Origin: Odobenus rosmarus divergens
Lineage: Eukaryota; Chordata; Mammalia; Carnivora; Odobenidae
DNA: 64,000 nt
Assembly (NCBI RefSeq): GCF_000321225.1
Contig: NW_004451900.1
Location: forward strand, 47,139 to 111,138
Reading direction: 5' to 3'
The position numbers and the translations under genes are program-made. The notes under the pieces were generated by a model that had not been told where the DNA came from, searched no databases, and saw nothing but the letters and a program-made list of their open reading frames with translations. Within the stretch, counting starts at the first letter, position 1. Every line of letters starts with the position of its first letter. Shown here in pieces: positions 36,431-46,970 of this stretch.

Positions 36431-36502
36431 AACGTCCTGGAGTGGTGGAGGAGGGGAGACCCATGGCTGGCGAGACCCACGGACCCTCGGCACTGATTGG
36501 AG
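36431..36502 (+). CDS. CNTNAP3: CNTNAP-like exon: juxtamembrane linker
   Basis: A 72-bp exon, phase 1 at both ends, encoding ERPGVVEEGRPMAGETHGPS, ALIGG. It aligns with the short CASPR juxtamembrane segment that ends in SAVIGG just before the membrane (family pattern: acidic, R/EPL, then D-S-A-V/L-I-G-G). The join to the preceding exon restores a Glu codon. Acceptor ttctccctgcag, donor gtgcgt (weak). Skipping it would remove 24 residues without a frameshift. The frame is fixed by both neighbours. Confidence 0.8.
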
Positions 36503-37883
36503 GTGCGTTCCTGGCTCACCTGTCGCGGGGATCCGGGCGGTGTCTACACTAGCAGAGGATCCAGACCCTCCTATCTCCCAGGAACCAGCTGTTTAGTTCA
36601 GTCCTGGGGAGTCTGACCTTCTCTGATGTCATCTTCCCAAAGCCAGCCTTGTAGGAGACTCTCTGTATACGTAATTGATGATTTCATTGAGGGGCCCATT
36701 AAGGAATTACTGTAAACACATCTAACAATGAAAAGGTCGGTGTGTTTGGGGAGCTTTGCGTGGCGTGGTTTAGGTACTGTCCCAATGCACACATCACTGT
36801 GGGTTGTTTTTATGAAGAAAATATTAGGCTAATAGTGTTGGATCACAACTTTTTAGCTGAAGAGGTAGAACCATCATTTTCAGATGAAATCATGGTGAAA
36901 ACATATAGCCAAAGCTGACATAAAAATCGAGCATTACCAAGCGCCTGATACCTGTCCTGCAGTGTCCGCCCAGCAGCTCGGGGACACGCTGCCAGGTCTG
37001 CCGTGGCCTCTCCCGTCCCCAGCAGCTCTGCTGGGGCCCGGGCTCTGCTGGGCCTCGGGCCCGGCCAGACCCCTCCCTGCAAGCCCAGGGAAGAGTGCTC
37101 CTGCTTATTCCTGTCCCTTCTGTCTTGCCACTCTCGTTTGATGTCTCGTTCTCAGGGGTGCAGTCACGTGCATGAACACTTGGCTTTGATGTAGCCCGGT
37201 GTTCTGGGATCTGCATGAGTATTTGCACTGAAAAGCTTTCTAAAATCATGGATTTCTCCCACTTAGAGATTTGATTAAATTTGTCTAACATGCAGAAGGT
37301 TGAGAACCACAGGCTTTGGTGTTAATCATCAAAACGTTTTAAAGTGGAGATCTCAAATACCGTGGAGTCTATAAATTCCCATATTCAGTATGTTCCTATG
37401 ACAAATTTAGTCACAGAGACCATGCACACGTGTGTACATAGAGATCTCACATACGGCTATAAATCACTGTGCCATATTCAAGTTATTTTAAAATAACTTT
37501 TACAAGGGTGTACAACTCAGTTTCCTTAACAAACATATTAGGCACTTTGTGAAGAAATGGTGCAGTCTATACTTGGGGAATAATCTGAGCCTGTCTGCTT
37601 ACTGACAAGCATCTGGTCTGGGAGACACAGTGCATTTACTTCTGGACTCGGAAATCAAATCCAACCCTAAATTGATGGCACAGGAACAAGACAAGCAATG
37701 GTTAGAAGGTCGGGAGAAGGCCACGTGCCCCCTGACGGAGAGCCCCTACAGCTCAGGGTCCCCAGTTCACAGTAGAGGCCTGCGGCGGGGGGTGGGCCGT
37801 GAGCGGGGACTCCGGGCTGGTGTGTGCTGGGCACACTCGCCGTCCCGGCCCTGACCGTCTCCCTCGCCCCCCCCCCTGACCAG
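36503..37883. other. Intron, 1.38 kb
   Basis: From gtgcgt to cccccctgaccag. Unique sequence without recognised repeats. The acceptor has a C-run (14 consecutive C/T with one interruption) rather than a T-rich tract. Confidence 0.7.
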
Positions 37884-38021
37884 GCGTGGTAGCCGTGGCC
37901 ATATTCGTCCTGCTCTGCGTCGCTGCCGTGGCCATCCGCCTGTACCGGCAGAGGAGCTCGTACTCAACCACGGAGCTGGACGGAGCCGGGAAGCAGGGCA
38001 GCTCCGTGGCCGTGCCCAGAT
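37884..38021 (+). CDS. CNTNAP3: CNTNAP-like exon: transmembrane helix and start of cytoplasmic tail
   Basis: Encodes GVVAVAIFVLLCVAAVAIRL, YRQRSSYSTTELDGAGKQGS, SVAVPR and one base of the next codon. The first 19 residues form a hydrophobic single-pass helix aligned with the CASPR GVIAVVIF-LLC-AI segment; RLYRQR is the positively charged stop-transfer. SYSTTE corresponds to the juxtamembrane protein-4.1-binding region (YxTxE pattern in paralogues). The donor is agat/gtgagc, 138 bp, phase 1. If the donor is not used, the frame continues for 17 residues to TGA at 38072-38074, ending QQAGF. Which end is real cannot be decided here. Confidence 0.85.
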
Positions 38022-38074
38022 GTGAGCTCGGGGGGCCGGATGCAGTGGGTGGGGACCAGCAGGCGGGCTTCTGA
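38022..38074 (+). CDS. CNTNAP3: Possible read-through C-terminus to TGA
   Basis: If the gtgagc donor at 38022 is bypassed, the frame adds CELGGPDAVGGDQQAGF and stops. The sequence has no resemblance to the CASPR C-terminal PDZ-binding ends I know (for example -EYFI). It is more likely intronic, but it is the only in-frame end visible near the transmembrane exon. Confidence 0.25.
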
Positions 38075-40447
38075 GTGGGAGCCGGGCTGAGTGATCCGAC
38101 GTCCTCACTGAGACCTCAACGGCCACAAGTCACCTTGAACCACGCAGGGCACCGGGCCGACTCTCGGGGTCCTCAGAGGCCTTGTCCCAGGGACGACTCC
38201 TCAGCCCCCATTTGCGTCACCGCGCTTACGTCTCCACGATTCCGGTACCGTCTCGTCCGTGTTGGTTCTGACGCCATCGTGTTTGGTGGACTGGAGTCAG
38301 CTGCCTAGCGCCTGCGGCTTTAAAAGGAAAGCTCGCCTGGGCGGTGGGGAGGCCTGGCCTTGCCGCGCGTGAAGCTGTGCTCTGCGACCGGTGCCGACTT
38401 CAGTGAACTGAATACGCTTCTGCCCATGCTCGCTGAATACTCACGTCTGCCGTGAGCCGTAGCCACCTGGCCCAAACCAGACAGCCTTTCTGCCTTCATC
38501 TTTGCTGGTCCGGTTGGCGCAAAGCACCGTTCCCCAGAGAGACTGTCATTTATGTCCTCCTGTTGGGAGGGGCACAGTGAGTGTGGGCGCGCCTGGCCCG
38601 AGCTGCCGTCTGCCAGAGCCAACCGCACGTGTCCCGGAGGCCCGCACCTGGCAGCGCCCTGACTCAGACGATCTCGTAGACTTTTTTTAAGTTAAAATGG
38701 AAGAGCAGAAAGAACCACGAATTCTTACTGTTGAAATGTATTTTTATTTGCATCTGCAATACCTAAATGGTGAATTATAGTAAATTTATTTCCCTAAACC
38801 CTTGGGTGATCATTTCAGTTTTCTTTGTGGTGGTAAAATCCTGCTGTTGGTTTGATGCTTGTTAGCCTGGCTTATTCCTCTGATGGCCTCACCGACTCTC
38901 CTCGCCATCCTGAGACTCAGCCATGGAGACTCTTCCTCACATGTTAGAAAGCAAACCCATCTATGTATCAAATTTCCTTCCTAAAATGTCGGGCACAAAT
39001 TCCTGTGTGCTGTGCCTACGGGTCGCGATGGCCTAGGCATGTTGGACTGTGGGCTGGAACCACGCCCTGACCTGGACAACCAGAATAACCCTGAAATCCA
39101 CCGTTCTAGCCTCACTTCCAGGATGTGGACATCCATTTCTTAGAGTTCCCAGAACCAATGGGACCATCTTAGGGTGCAGCCCAGGAAAGAACAGAGTGCA
39201 GACTATTCCAGGGAAACTGGCTGGGAGTTACTTTCGGAGCCCTGAGAGAGGAACGGTGGCCGGGAGCCTCCAGGTAGGTCCTGGGCTCCCCACTCACCAC
39301 GGCCCAGGTCCCCGAGCATGCCCACACCAGAGAAAGGGGGCAGTGCCTGGCTTCTCCAGTCCACCTCACATCTGCTTTCTGTCTCCTCCTCCACGGTAGC
39401 CGGACCTTACTTCCTCTGCTGAAAACCCTCACCCTTCCCTATGTGACCCTGTTGGTGTTTTTTCTATAATTCCAAGGTTCTCAATTCACTCGGTAGCTGA
39501 GGAAGGGCAAGTGTTGGTGAGTGGGCACACATTTCCCCCTGTGAGATGGACAGGGAGGACCAGAGAGATGCTGAGTCTGATCACGCAGAGCTGAGCGCAG
39601 ACCCGTGGTGCCTTGGCCACATTTACAAATGAGGGGGACTCACTGAGCACCTGGTGTCTCGGTGGACAGAGGGGGCTGCACGCCCACCACAGCCCACCTC
39701 CCACAAAAGCACAAGCCTACGTCGTGTGTCTTCGCTGTCTGTCCTCAGTTTATAAACTCTGCCTTCTTGTTTGTTGATAGAATGGGACTTTGGAAATAAA
39801 GCAAGGAATATATTTTTATTTTAAAGGAATTCATATGATGCTTTATAATTGTGAAATAAGAGCTTTGTAACAGTAGAAACAGTATAGGTGTGTGCTTCCC
39901 ACACTTCACGCAGGGCCCAGCATTGCTGTTCTTTGCAAATGAATGCTGCCGTCACTGTGCTAGGTTCTCACTGGGAACGGCTCACAGGGGAAGCGTGAGG
40001 ATGAGGGAAGGGCTCCCTGGGTGCAGCAGGTGCAAGTAATCAGTGCTCGTCGATGCTTGAGTCCCACGCTGCCACTCACTCGGGTCACGTGCACAACACA
40101 GCTGCTGTCCGTCAAGTACATCTCCTGCTTAGCGCTCGCCGGGGTGGCTGTCGGTCCTGGGACACGTTAGTGCACCCACAAAAGTTACAAGGCAAGAATG
40201 CTCACCCATTTCTCTTTGCAAAGTAAAACGAAGTGTAATAATTAGCTCATTAGAGAAGCCCGAGCTCCCCTTAGCCACTCCTGCTTCCAGCGGGAATCAG
40301 AACGGGGTTGTATGTCACTGCCAGCCTGTCATGGATCAGCGTGTGTCCCCACATGCTTTAAACACATCCCTGTTTCCTGCTTTCCCACTGGATAATGGAG
40401 AATATAAGCAAGAAAGAAGGGCAGGGTCTGTCCTATTAGCACACAAA
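38075..40447. other. GC-rich sequence downstream of transmembrane exon
   Basis: Would be the last intron or the 3' region of the CNTNAP-like gene. Contains no recognised repeat. An AATAAA lies at about 39796 (ggaaataaagcaagg), but nothing links it to a transcript end. No terminal exon recognised. Confidence 0.5.
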
Positions 40448-40751
40448 CATGCATGTGATGTGTGAGCACACACGTGTGAGAATGTGAACACATGTGAGCA
40501 ATATGTGAGCACATGCATGTGAGGAATGCATGAACACATGGTGTGAGAATGTGAGTACAGGTGTGCATAATGTGTGAGCACACACATGTGAGGAATGTGT
40601 GAGCACACATGTAAGTAATGTGTGAGCACACATGTGTGAGCAATGTGTGCACCATGCATGTGAGAATGTGAGCACACACATGAGGAATATGTGAACACAT
40701 GCATGTGAGGAATGTGAGCACATGTGAGGAATGTGTGGGCACACACATGTA
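40448..40751. repeat. TGTGAGCACACATG minisatellite
   Basis: About 300 bp of irregular 22-27-bp units such as aatgtgtgagcacacacatg. The sequence alternates purine and pyrimidine over long runs and is rich in TG/CA steps. Length variation between units shows ongoing slippage. Minus-strand His/Cys/Ser-rich frames over it are artefacts. Confidence 0.9.
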
Positions 40752-43700
40752 ACAATGAAGGGTAAAGAGCAGAAGTGGAGACCTTGAAAGCTGCCGGTCT
40801 TCTGGACCTACGGGCATTTGGAATTTTGGGTCATTAAAGTGGAGCTTCCGCTGGCCGCCGGCCTCGCTGAGAAAGAATCGTGTCAGTGCTGGATGCCCAG
40901 CTTGAACACCTTACATACAAGCGATAGGTTCTCAGCTGACACGATCAGTGTGCGGTTTGGCAGGAAGATGGTCCTTCCCTGGGGGCGTGGATGTCTGTGT
41001 TTTCTGGGGGATTTAGGTCCCTCACGGAAGGCGCTGTGGGCCTCCCCTGTAAGCACTGTGGCAGCCAGCTGGGGGGGCCCGGACACCCCCGTCCTTTGGG
41101 AAGGGTCTTCGTCCCGCCACAGAGTTTCCGTGGGCGCACTACCAGTTCAGCCTCTCCCGCCCGCGGCTGTCTGTCCGCCTGCAGCTGTCTGTCTCTCTGC
41201 GCGGCACTGAGGCCCACCCCGAGCCTGCCCGCACCAGGGCTCTGATTCTGGAACGTTCCCCCATCGCAGGTTCTATCTGCCTCTCCACTGGCTTGGCTAG
41301 AAGAATCCCCTGGGTTCCAGCCGCCCACCCATGTCTCACACGCTTGTTCCTTCCCATTTTCTTGGATCTTGTAATTTTGTTTTGTTTTATCTTTGGGGTT
41401 TTTCTAACTTGGTTGCTGTCAGTTTGGTGGGTTTAAGAATGAATGGATGTTAAAATCTAAGCGTTTCATGTTTAACTAAAAGTCCCCCGCCTAACATTTC
41501 CCGATTTTTTTAAAACCTGTGCTTCCTCGTGTGAAACCTTGGGTCCCTGCCCATCTCCGTGCTGCGGGGAGTGAAAAGCACAGCGTACGGTCCACGCGCA
41601 CACAGGCCGGGCTCCTGTGAGGTGGGGAGCGTGGCTCCGCTGATGCGCCCACCTGCACGGCCCTGGCGTCCGCACACCAGTGCCCAGCGTGTGAGCCCCA
41701 AGCAGACGGGCGGACAGGCCGGTGCACCCAGGGGGCCGGGGGAGGGCCTGGCCTCCAGAAAGCCCCGGGGCACCACACGACCCCGGTCATCTCCTCCCTT
41801 TCCTGTCCCCAGGCCCGGAGCCGCTCTGAACTCAGGACAGCACAGCCAAGTGGTCCCAGGCATCAACGGGACAAAGCGGAATCCCCCCACACCCCCCGGG
41901 CCCCGGGCCCTCTCAGGGTCAGCCAGGCGGGCCTGCCCTCGCCACCCCACCACCCAGTCCTCCCTCTGCCGCCCGGGACTCATGAGGACCCATGGCCCAG
42001 CCTGCTTCCCGCAGAACCTTCTGCCTCCACACCCCCTGTGTTTTTATTCTTGCTTCTCCTCGCTGATGTCTTGGGTCAGCATGGGTGATGGAGGGGGGTT
42101 GCCCACTGGAGCCCCCACCCCTCCACTGAGCCCACCTGTCAGAGCGGCTCCCGAAGGTGCATGAGCCTCGCGGGGACCGGGCCAGCATCCTGTGGGGTTG
42201 CTCCTCCAAGGGACAGAGGGATGGACCTCCACAGGGACTGTGTCTCCCCGGGGGCTTCACAGAAAGCACCAGCTCTCCGACGCAGAGGTGGCCTTGCACC
42301 AGCATCCAGGTCCTGCCGAGAACTGCCCCCTGGGTCTATCATGAGCTCCGGGCTGTGGTTTCCCGCCCGACGCATCCAACACCCTGGGGTCTGTGATACA
42401 GTGTTGGGGGCATGTGTGGCCCTGCACTGAGCCCTCCCCAAGCCCATGGCCATCCACGCCCCCAGCACGTGGCTACAGCAGCCTTCCTAGGTGTGGAATG
42501 CTGTGCGTCTCCAAAACGTGATGGGCTGCCAGGCTTGGGGGGACACACGGGGGTGGCCAGTGGCCTTCCACTCTGGAGGGTCGCCCCCCGTGCTCCTGGC
42601 CTCACTGTGGTGACAGGTCCTGGCTGGGGTGGGGTTCCTGTCCGCCCCAGGGGCACGTGGGCTCGTCCTGTCTCGTGGGCGTGATGAGCACGGCGTGGTG
42701 GCCTGTGCCATTGGTGGGCCCTCTGACTGGTCCGCGTCTCCGTGGCAGGAGAGGAGACAGCTCTAACTGGGTGACCCTGTCATGACTGCAGTAGAAACAA
42801 AGGCATCTGCCCAGTCAGCCAGTCAGCGGCCACACTGTGCTTCTGCCTGCCCCACCGGACGGCACACCCCCACCCGTGCCCAGATCGATGCGCTCGAGCA
42901 GCGGCCCACACGGGGCATCTGCCTGGTTGTGTCGGCCGTGGTCCCGCGTGTTGGCAGGGGTCGGCCTGGAGAACTAAACGGGGTGTAGGGACCACCCCAT
43001 CCTTTGGGCGTTTAGCCAGACACCCGCTGCTGAGACACAAGACAGTCTCACATGCCAGCTTGGCCAGGATAGTAGTTTCAGAGGCAGGGACCAGAGCAGG
43101 GGTCACCCCACTGGTCAGCGGTCACCTCCAGTGCTTCACTGGGGGACAGAGTTCATGGAGCATTGGCTGGGCTGCATGTGTCCCCTGGCCCCAGGGCGAG
43201 GGGTCTGGCTCTCCTGTGCAGCAAGGGGGCCCGTAGGGAAGTGGCACCCTGTCACTGCCCATCCCCCTGCGGACAGCAGGCTCCCTGAGGCCCAAGCCCC
43301 AGGCTATGCCCGGGCCCCACCCATCCCTGGAGGGACTGTGCCTCCTCCCTTACTCCTGGGCCACCAGTCCAGCTTGGCCCTCAGCTCTTCTGGGGTCTTC
43401 CCGGGGGGCAGAAAATGCAGCCTGGTTCTCCAAGAGATGTTAGGGTCCTGCGGCCTCAGAGAGTGTGCTCCTCATGGAGCAGGGGCCTCTGGGGGGACTT
43501 CTGGCTCTGCATTGTCCCCCGGCCCCCGACCCCCTCCTTCGTCATCTGCCAGGACAGCCCAGGCATTCCACTGCCCAAATCTCCTGTATACAGAGCCACA
43601 GCATCTGCAGGCCGCCCCCACCCCTGCACAGTGCTGGGTGGTCACCTCCGGTGACACCTGTGCCCACCAGAGCCTCCACCAGCGGTCAGCGAGTAGACGG

Positions 43701-46333
43701 GGCTGCCTGAGTCTCACTGACCACTCCCAGACCACGCTGGTCAGTCTGAGTCTCCAAGGAGCGGGCACCGAAATGGGGTCAGACTGTAAGTGGGGCCAGG
43801 GAAGCCGCCATGGGAGAGAAGCAGAGTGAGCCAGAGGAGGGGGAGGTCAGACCCCGCAGAGGAGAGACCAGGACTCCCCCAGTGTCCCCATGGTGCCCGC
43901 TCACTGGGGGTGAGAGTGGCCCCAGGGCAGATGTGGGCGGAGGGCAGAGGGGTGCAGCTGCCACAGCATGCACACCTGCTCGAGGGGTGGCTCCAACACC
44001 AGCTGAACCAAGTCCCTAATTGGTTCACTTCACATTCTCCGAAGGGAAATTGCCAGGTTGGGGTCCACTTAACCTTTTGCAGCCTTACTTCCAGAAACTT
44101 CGCTCCTGCCCACCTTGAGGCAACAAATGTCTTTCTACCAGTCCCTGGGGTTCCAGCTGGCTGGGGACCCCTCCCCTGGCCGCCTGCCCTGTGGCCTCTG
44201 CTGCCCAGCCAGGCCCCTGTAAGCCACTCCTTGTGCTCAAATCCCTCGAGCCAGGTGTGTTCGTGGCTGATTCTGCTTCTCTGTTTGAACTCCGCTGTAT
44301 TTACAGAATGCCCCTAACTCATTTCCTCCTGCAAAGAAAAATTTAACAATAATCTCTTAGTTTCTTTACACAAGGGTGGTTTGGGCTATTTCTTTCCTAG
44401 ACGGAATTAAGTGTGGTCCTGGTCCCGTGACACCAACAGAGACTGATCTAAGGGGGGGCTGGAGAGCCCTTTGTGGATCTGCACACCTGCCTCCTTCAGC
44501 CTCAGCCAGGATGTCCCCACGAGATCCTGTTTACATTCAGACTATAACAACAAAAGTAATGGGGCAGTTGTTTTCACTTCAAATTTAGTGTTCTTTCTGG
44601 TCAGTATGAAGACCATGTCTCCAGTCTGCCAGGCAGATGGGCTTTCAGGTCAGGTGTTCGTGAAGCTGAAACACGTACTGCATTTTTCCAGAAACCCCGG
44701 ACTCAAGCCCGGGACAGAAACACCACTGTTTGCGTGACGAAGGACAAGCACAACTTGATAGAAGAATAAAAGTTTTGTAAAATTCATCTCCCGTTCATGA
44801 TGAAAACCATCCACGGGCTCTTTTCTGAGCTTCATTAACCTGAGAAGGAGCCTGGATGGTCCACAGTGGGCACCACAGTCACGGGTCTCCCCCCTGGGAG
44901 CTTTCCGCATGTGTTCCTGCTTCCGTCCCAACAGGAACGTGGGTGCCCACACAACTCCCCGCTGCCTGGTGACATGACTATGTCACATCTGGACTAGATG
45001 GACAGTGATTGTGTCCTAGGAAGGTAGAAATATTTCTCTCATTCTTGCATCCGTGGCCTACGTGGCATAGCTCCGGTGGCGGGCTGCCTGCGTGCGGTTC
45101 ACACGCCGTGCTTGCGTCTGAGAGCGATGGAGGCGGATAGCGGGTCTCAGGCTTTTTACAACCAGGCGCTCAGACCGCACCGTGGTGTCTCTCCCTGTTT
45201 TCAACAACGCCTGGGGATGAGCCGGCGTGTCCGTCTCCTGCCGCCACCACGGAGGAAGGACGAAATCTCTGATGCATACATGTCTGCTCAGCCCAATGAG
45301 ATATTACACAATCTCTTTGCCGGGCCCCCAAAGGACATTACTGCCAACGCTACTCGGAAAACAGTACTTTTGCTTATTTTATGAGAAGTGCTAACAAAGT
45401 CCACAATAGAAGCCATTTTGACCAGGCCGATTTTCCTAAAACGAGGGTTTTCAGACATGAGAATCACAAAGACCTGTTCATTCCTTGTTGACAAATAGAA
45501 ACAGCAGTAACGGCAAATCCCTGTTCATCATAAGGGAGGGGAGCCATCACCTTGTCCTGTGTTCTGTGACTTTTATGTCCTAGGAAAGGAACAGTACCAT
45601 CCACCTGTGGGGACAACTGGTCCCATGAGCGCTGAGGCCGTCTCTGGTCTTCCTGCCCACCCCTGCTGTGACGAGGAAGGTCTGGGTATGTGCTGTGCTT
45701 GCTGCTATTTGGGCAGCTAAAGCAATTGCATCGTGTGAGCTTTGAAAAACAAGTTTATAAAACATCCAACAGCACTTTTCCACCCCAAGATTTTATTACA
45801 ATTGGATGATATTCAAGGGAAACAAAAAGCCATGTCTGTTTCTTCTTCAGCATGTAGTAACTGGAAGTGCATCGCGGCATTTATAAACTCGGGGACCCAA
45901 GCAACATCACGTAATTGATGGAGAATGAGCGACAGCGAGGGACTCTGGCTAAGATTTCCCTGATTCCAAAGCCTGAGGATGAATGGCTTTCCCACAGAAG
46001 CTCACCGAGTTCACACAGCCTCGGGGGCTAACCAGATGCCAGCAACACCCACCCGCCCAGCAGAGGCAGGGCACCCGGCACCTTACTTCAAAAGACAGAG
46101 CCCATGAGGAGCTTCAGAGAACTCTAGGTGGTGACGTGCCTCCTCAGGTCACTGTAGATTTACCCAAACTGGGCTGCAACTTCTTTTCCTTTTTGTTTTA
46201 TCTCCCTCTGTTTTCCCAACAATGACTGTATCTTTGAACAGACATCAGCCTGATAATGCCCCTCGCTGTGGATGGCATGCCAATTACAGAAAATCAAATG
46301 CTCTACTAGCCATGCAGAAGTTCAGAATGGGTT
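40752..46333. other. Gene-poor GC-rich stretch
   Basis: High GC between 41.0 and 44.0 kb with many overlapping open frames on both strands, as expected from GC content alone. None shows a domain, a paired splice-site pattern or a family motif I recognise. No repeat of note. Confidence 0.5.
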
Positions 46334-46970
46334 CATGCAGACACCCAGGGTTGGGTCCATGAGACACCCTGGGACCCATCCACGTGGATGCCTTGGGACC
46401 AGTCCATGCAGACATCCCAGGACACATCCATGCAGACACCCTAGGATGGGGCCACGCAGATACTCAGGGATGGGTCCATGCAGACACTCTGGGACCCATC
46501 CATGCAGACATCCCGGGGTGGGTCCATGCAGACACCCAGGGATGGGTCCATGAGGACACCCAGGGATGGGACCCTCTGGACACCCAAGGACGGGTCCATG
46601 CAGACACCCAGGGATGGGTCCCTGAGGACAACCAGGAGCAGGTCCATGCAGACACCTGGGATGGATCCATGAGACACCCTAGGACCCATCCACGTAGATG
46701 TCTTGGGACTGGTCAGTGCAGACATCCAAGGACCGATCCATGCAGACACCCTGGGATGGGGCCATGCAGACACTCTGGGATGGGTTCATGCAGACACCCT
46801 GGGACCCATCCATGCAGACACCCTGGGATGGGGCCATGCAGACACTCTGGGATGGGTTCATGCAGACACCCTGGGACCCATCCATGCAGACACCCTGGGA
46901 CCCGTCCATGCAGACACCCAGGGATGGGTACCTGTGGACACCCAGGGACGGGTCCATGTAGACGCCCTGG
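46334..46970. repeat. 24-bp minisatellite, about 26 copies
   Basis: A 637-bp array of 24-bp units such as catgcagacaccctgggatg plus ggtc, with alternating variants (gggacccatc, ggatggggc). Several units of different type recur in the same order (for example 46.74-46.82 kb and 46.82-46.89 kb), indicating duplication of multi-unit blocks. Because 24 is divisible by three, frames on both strands stay open (up to 219 aa of HADTLGWV-like repeats). Confidence 0.95.
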
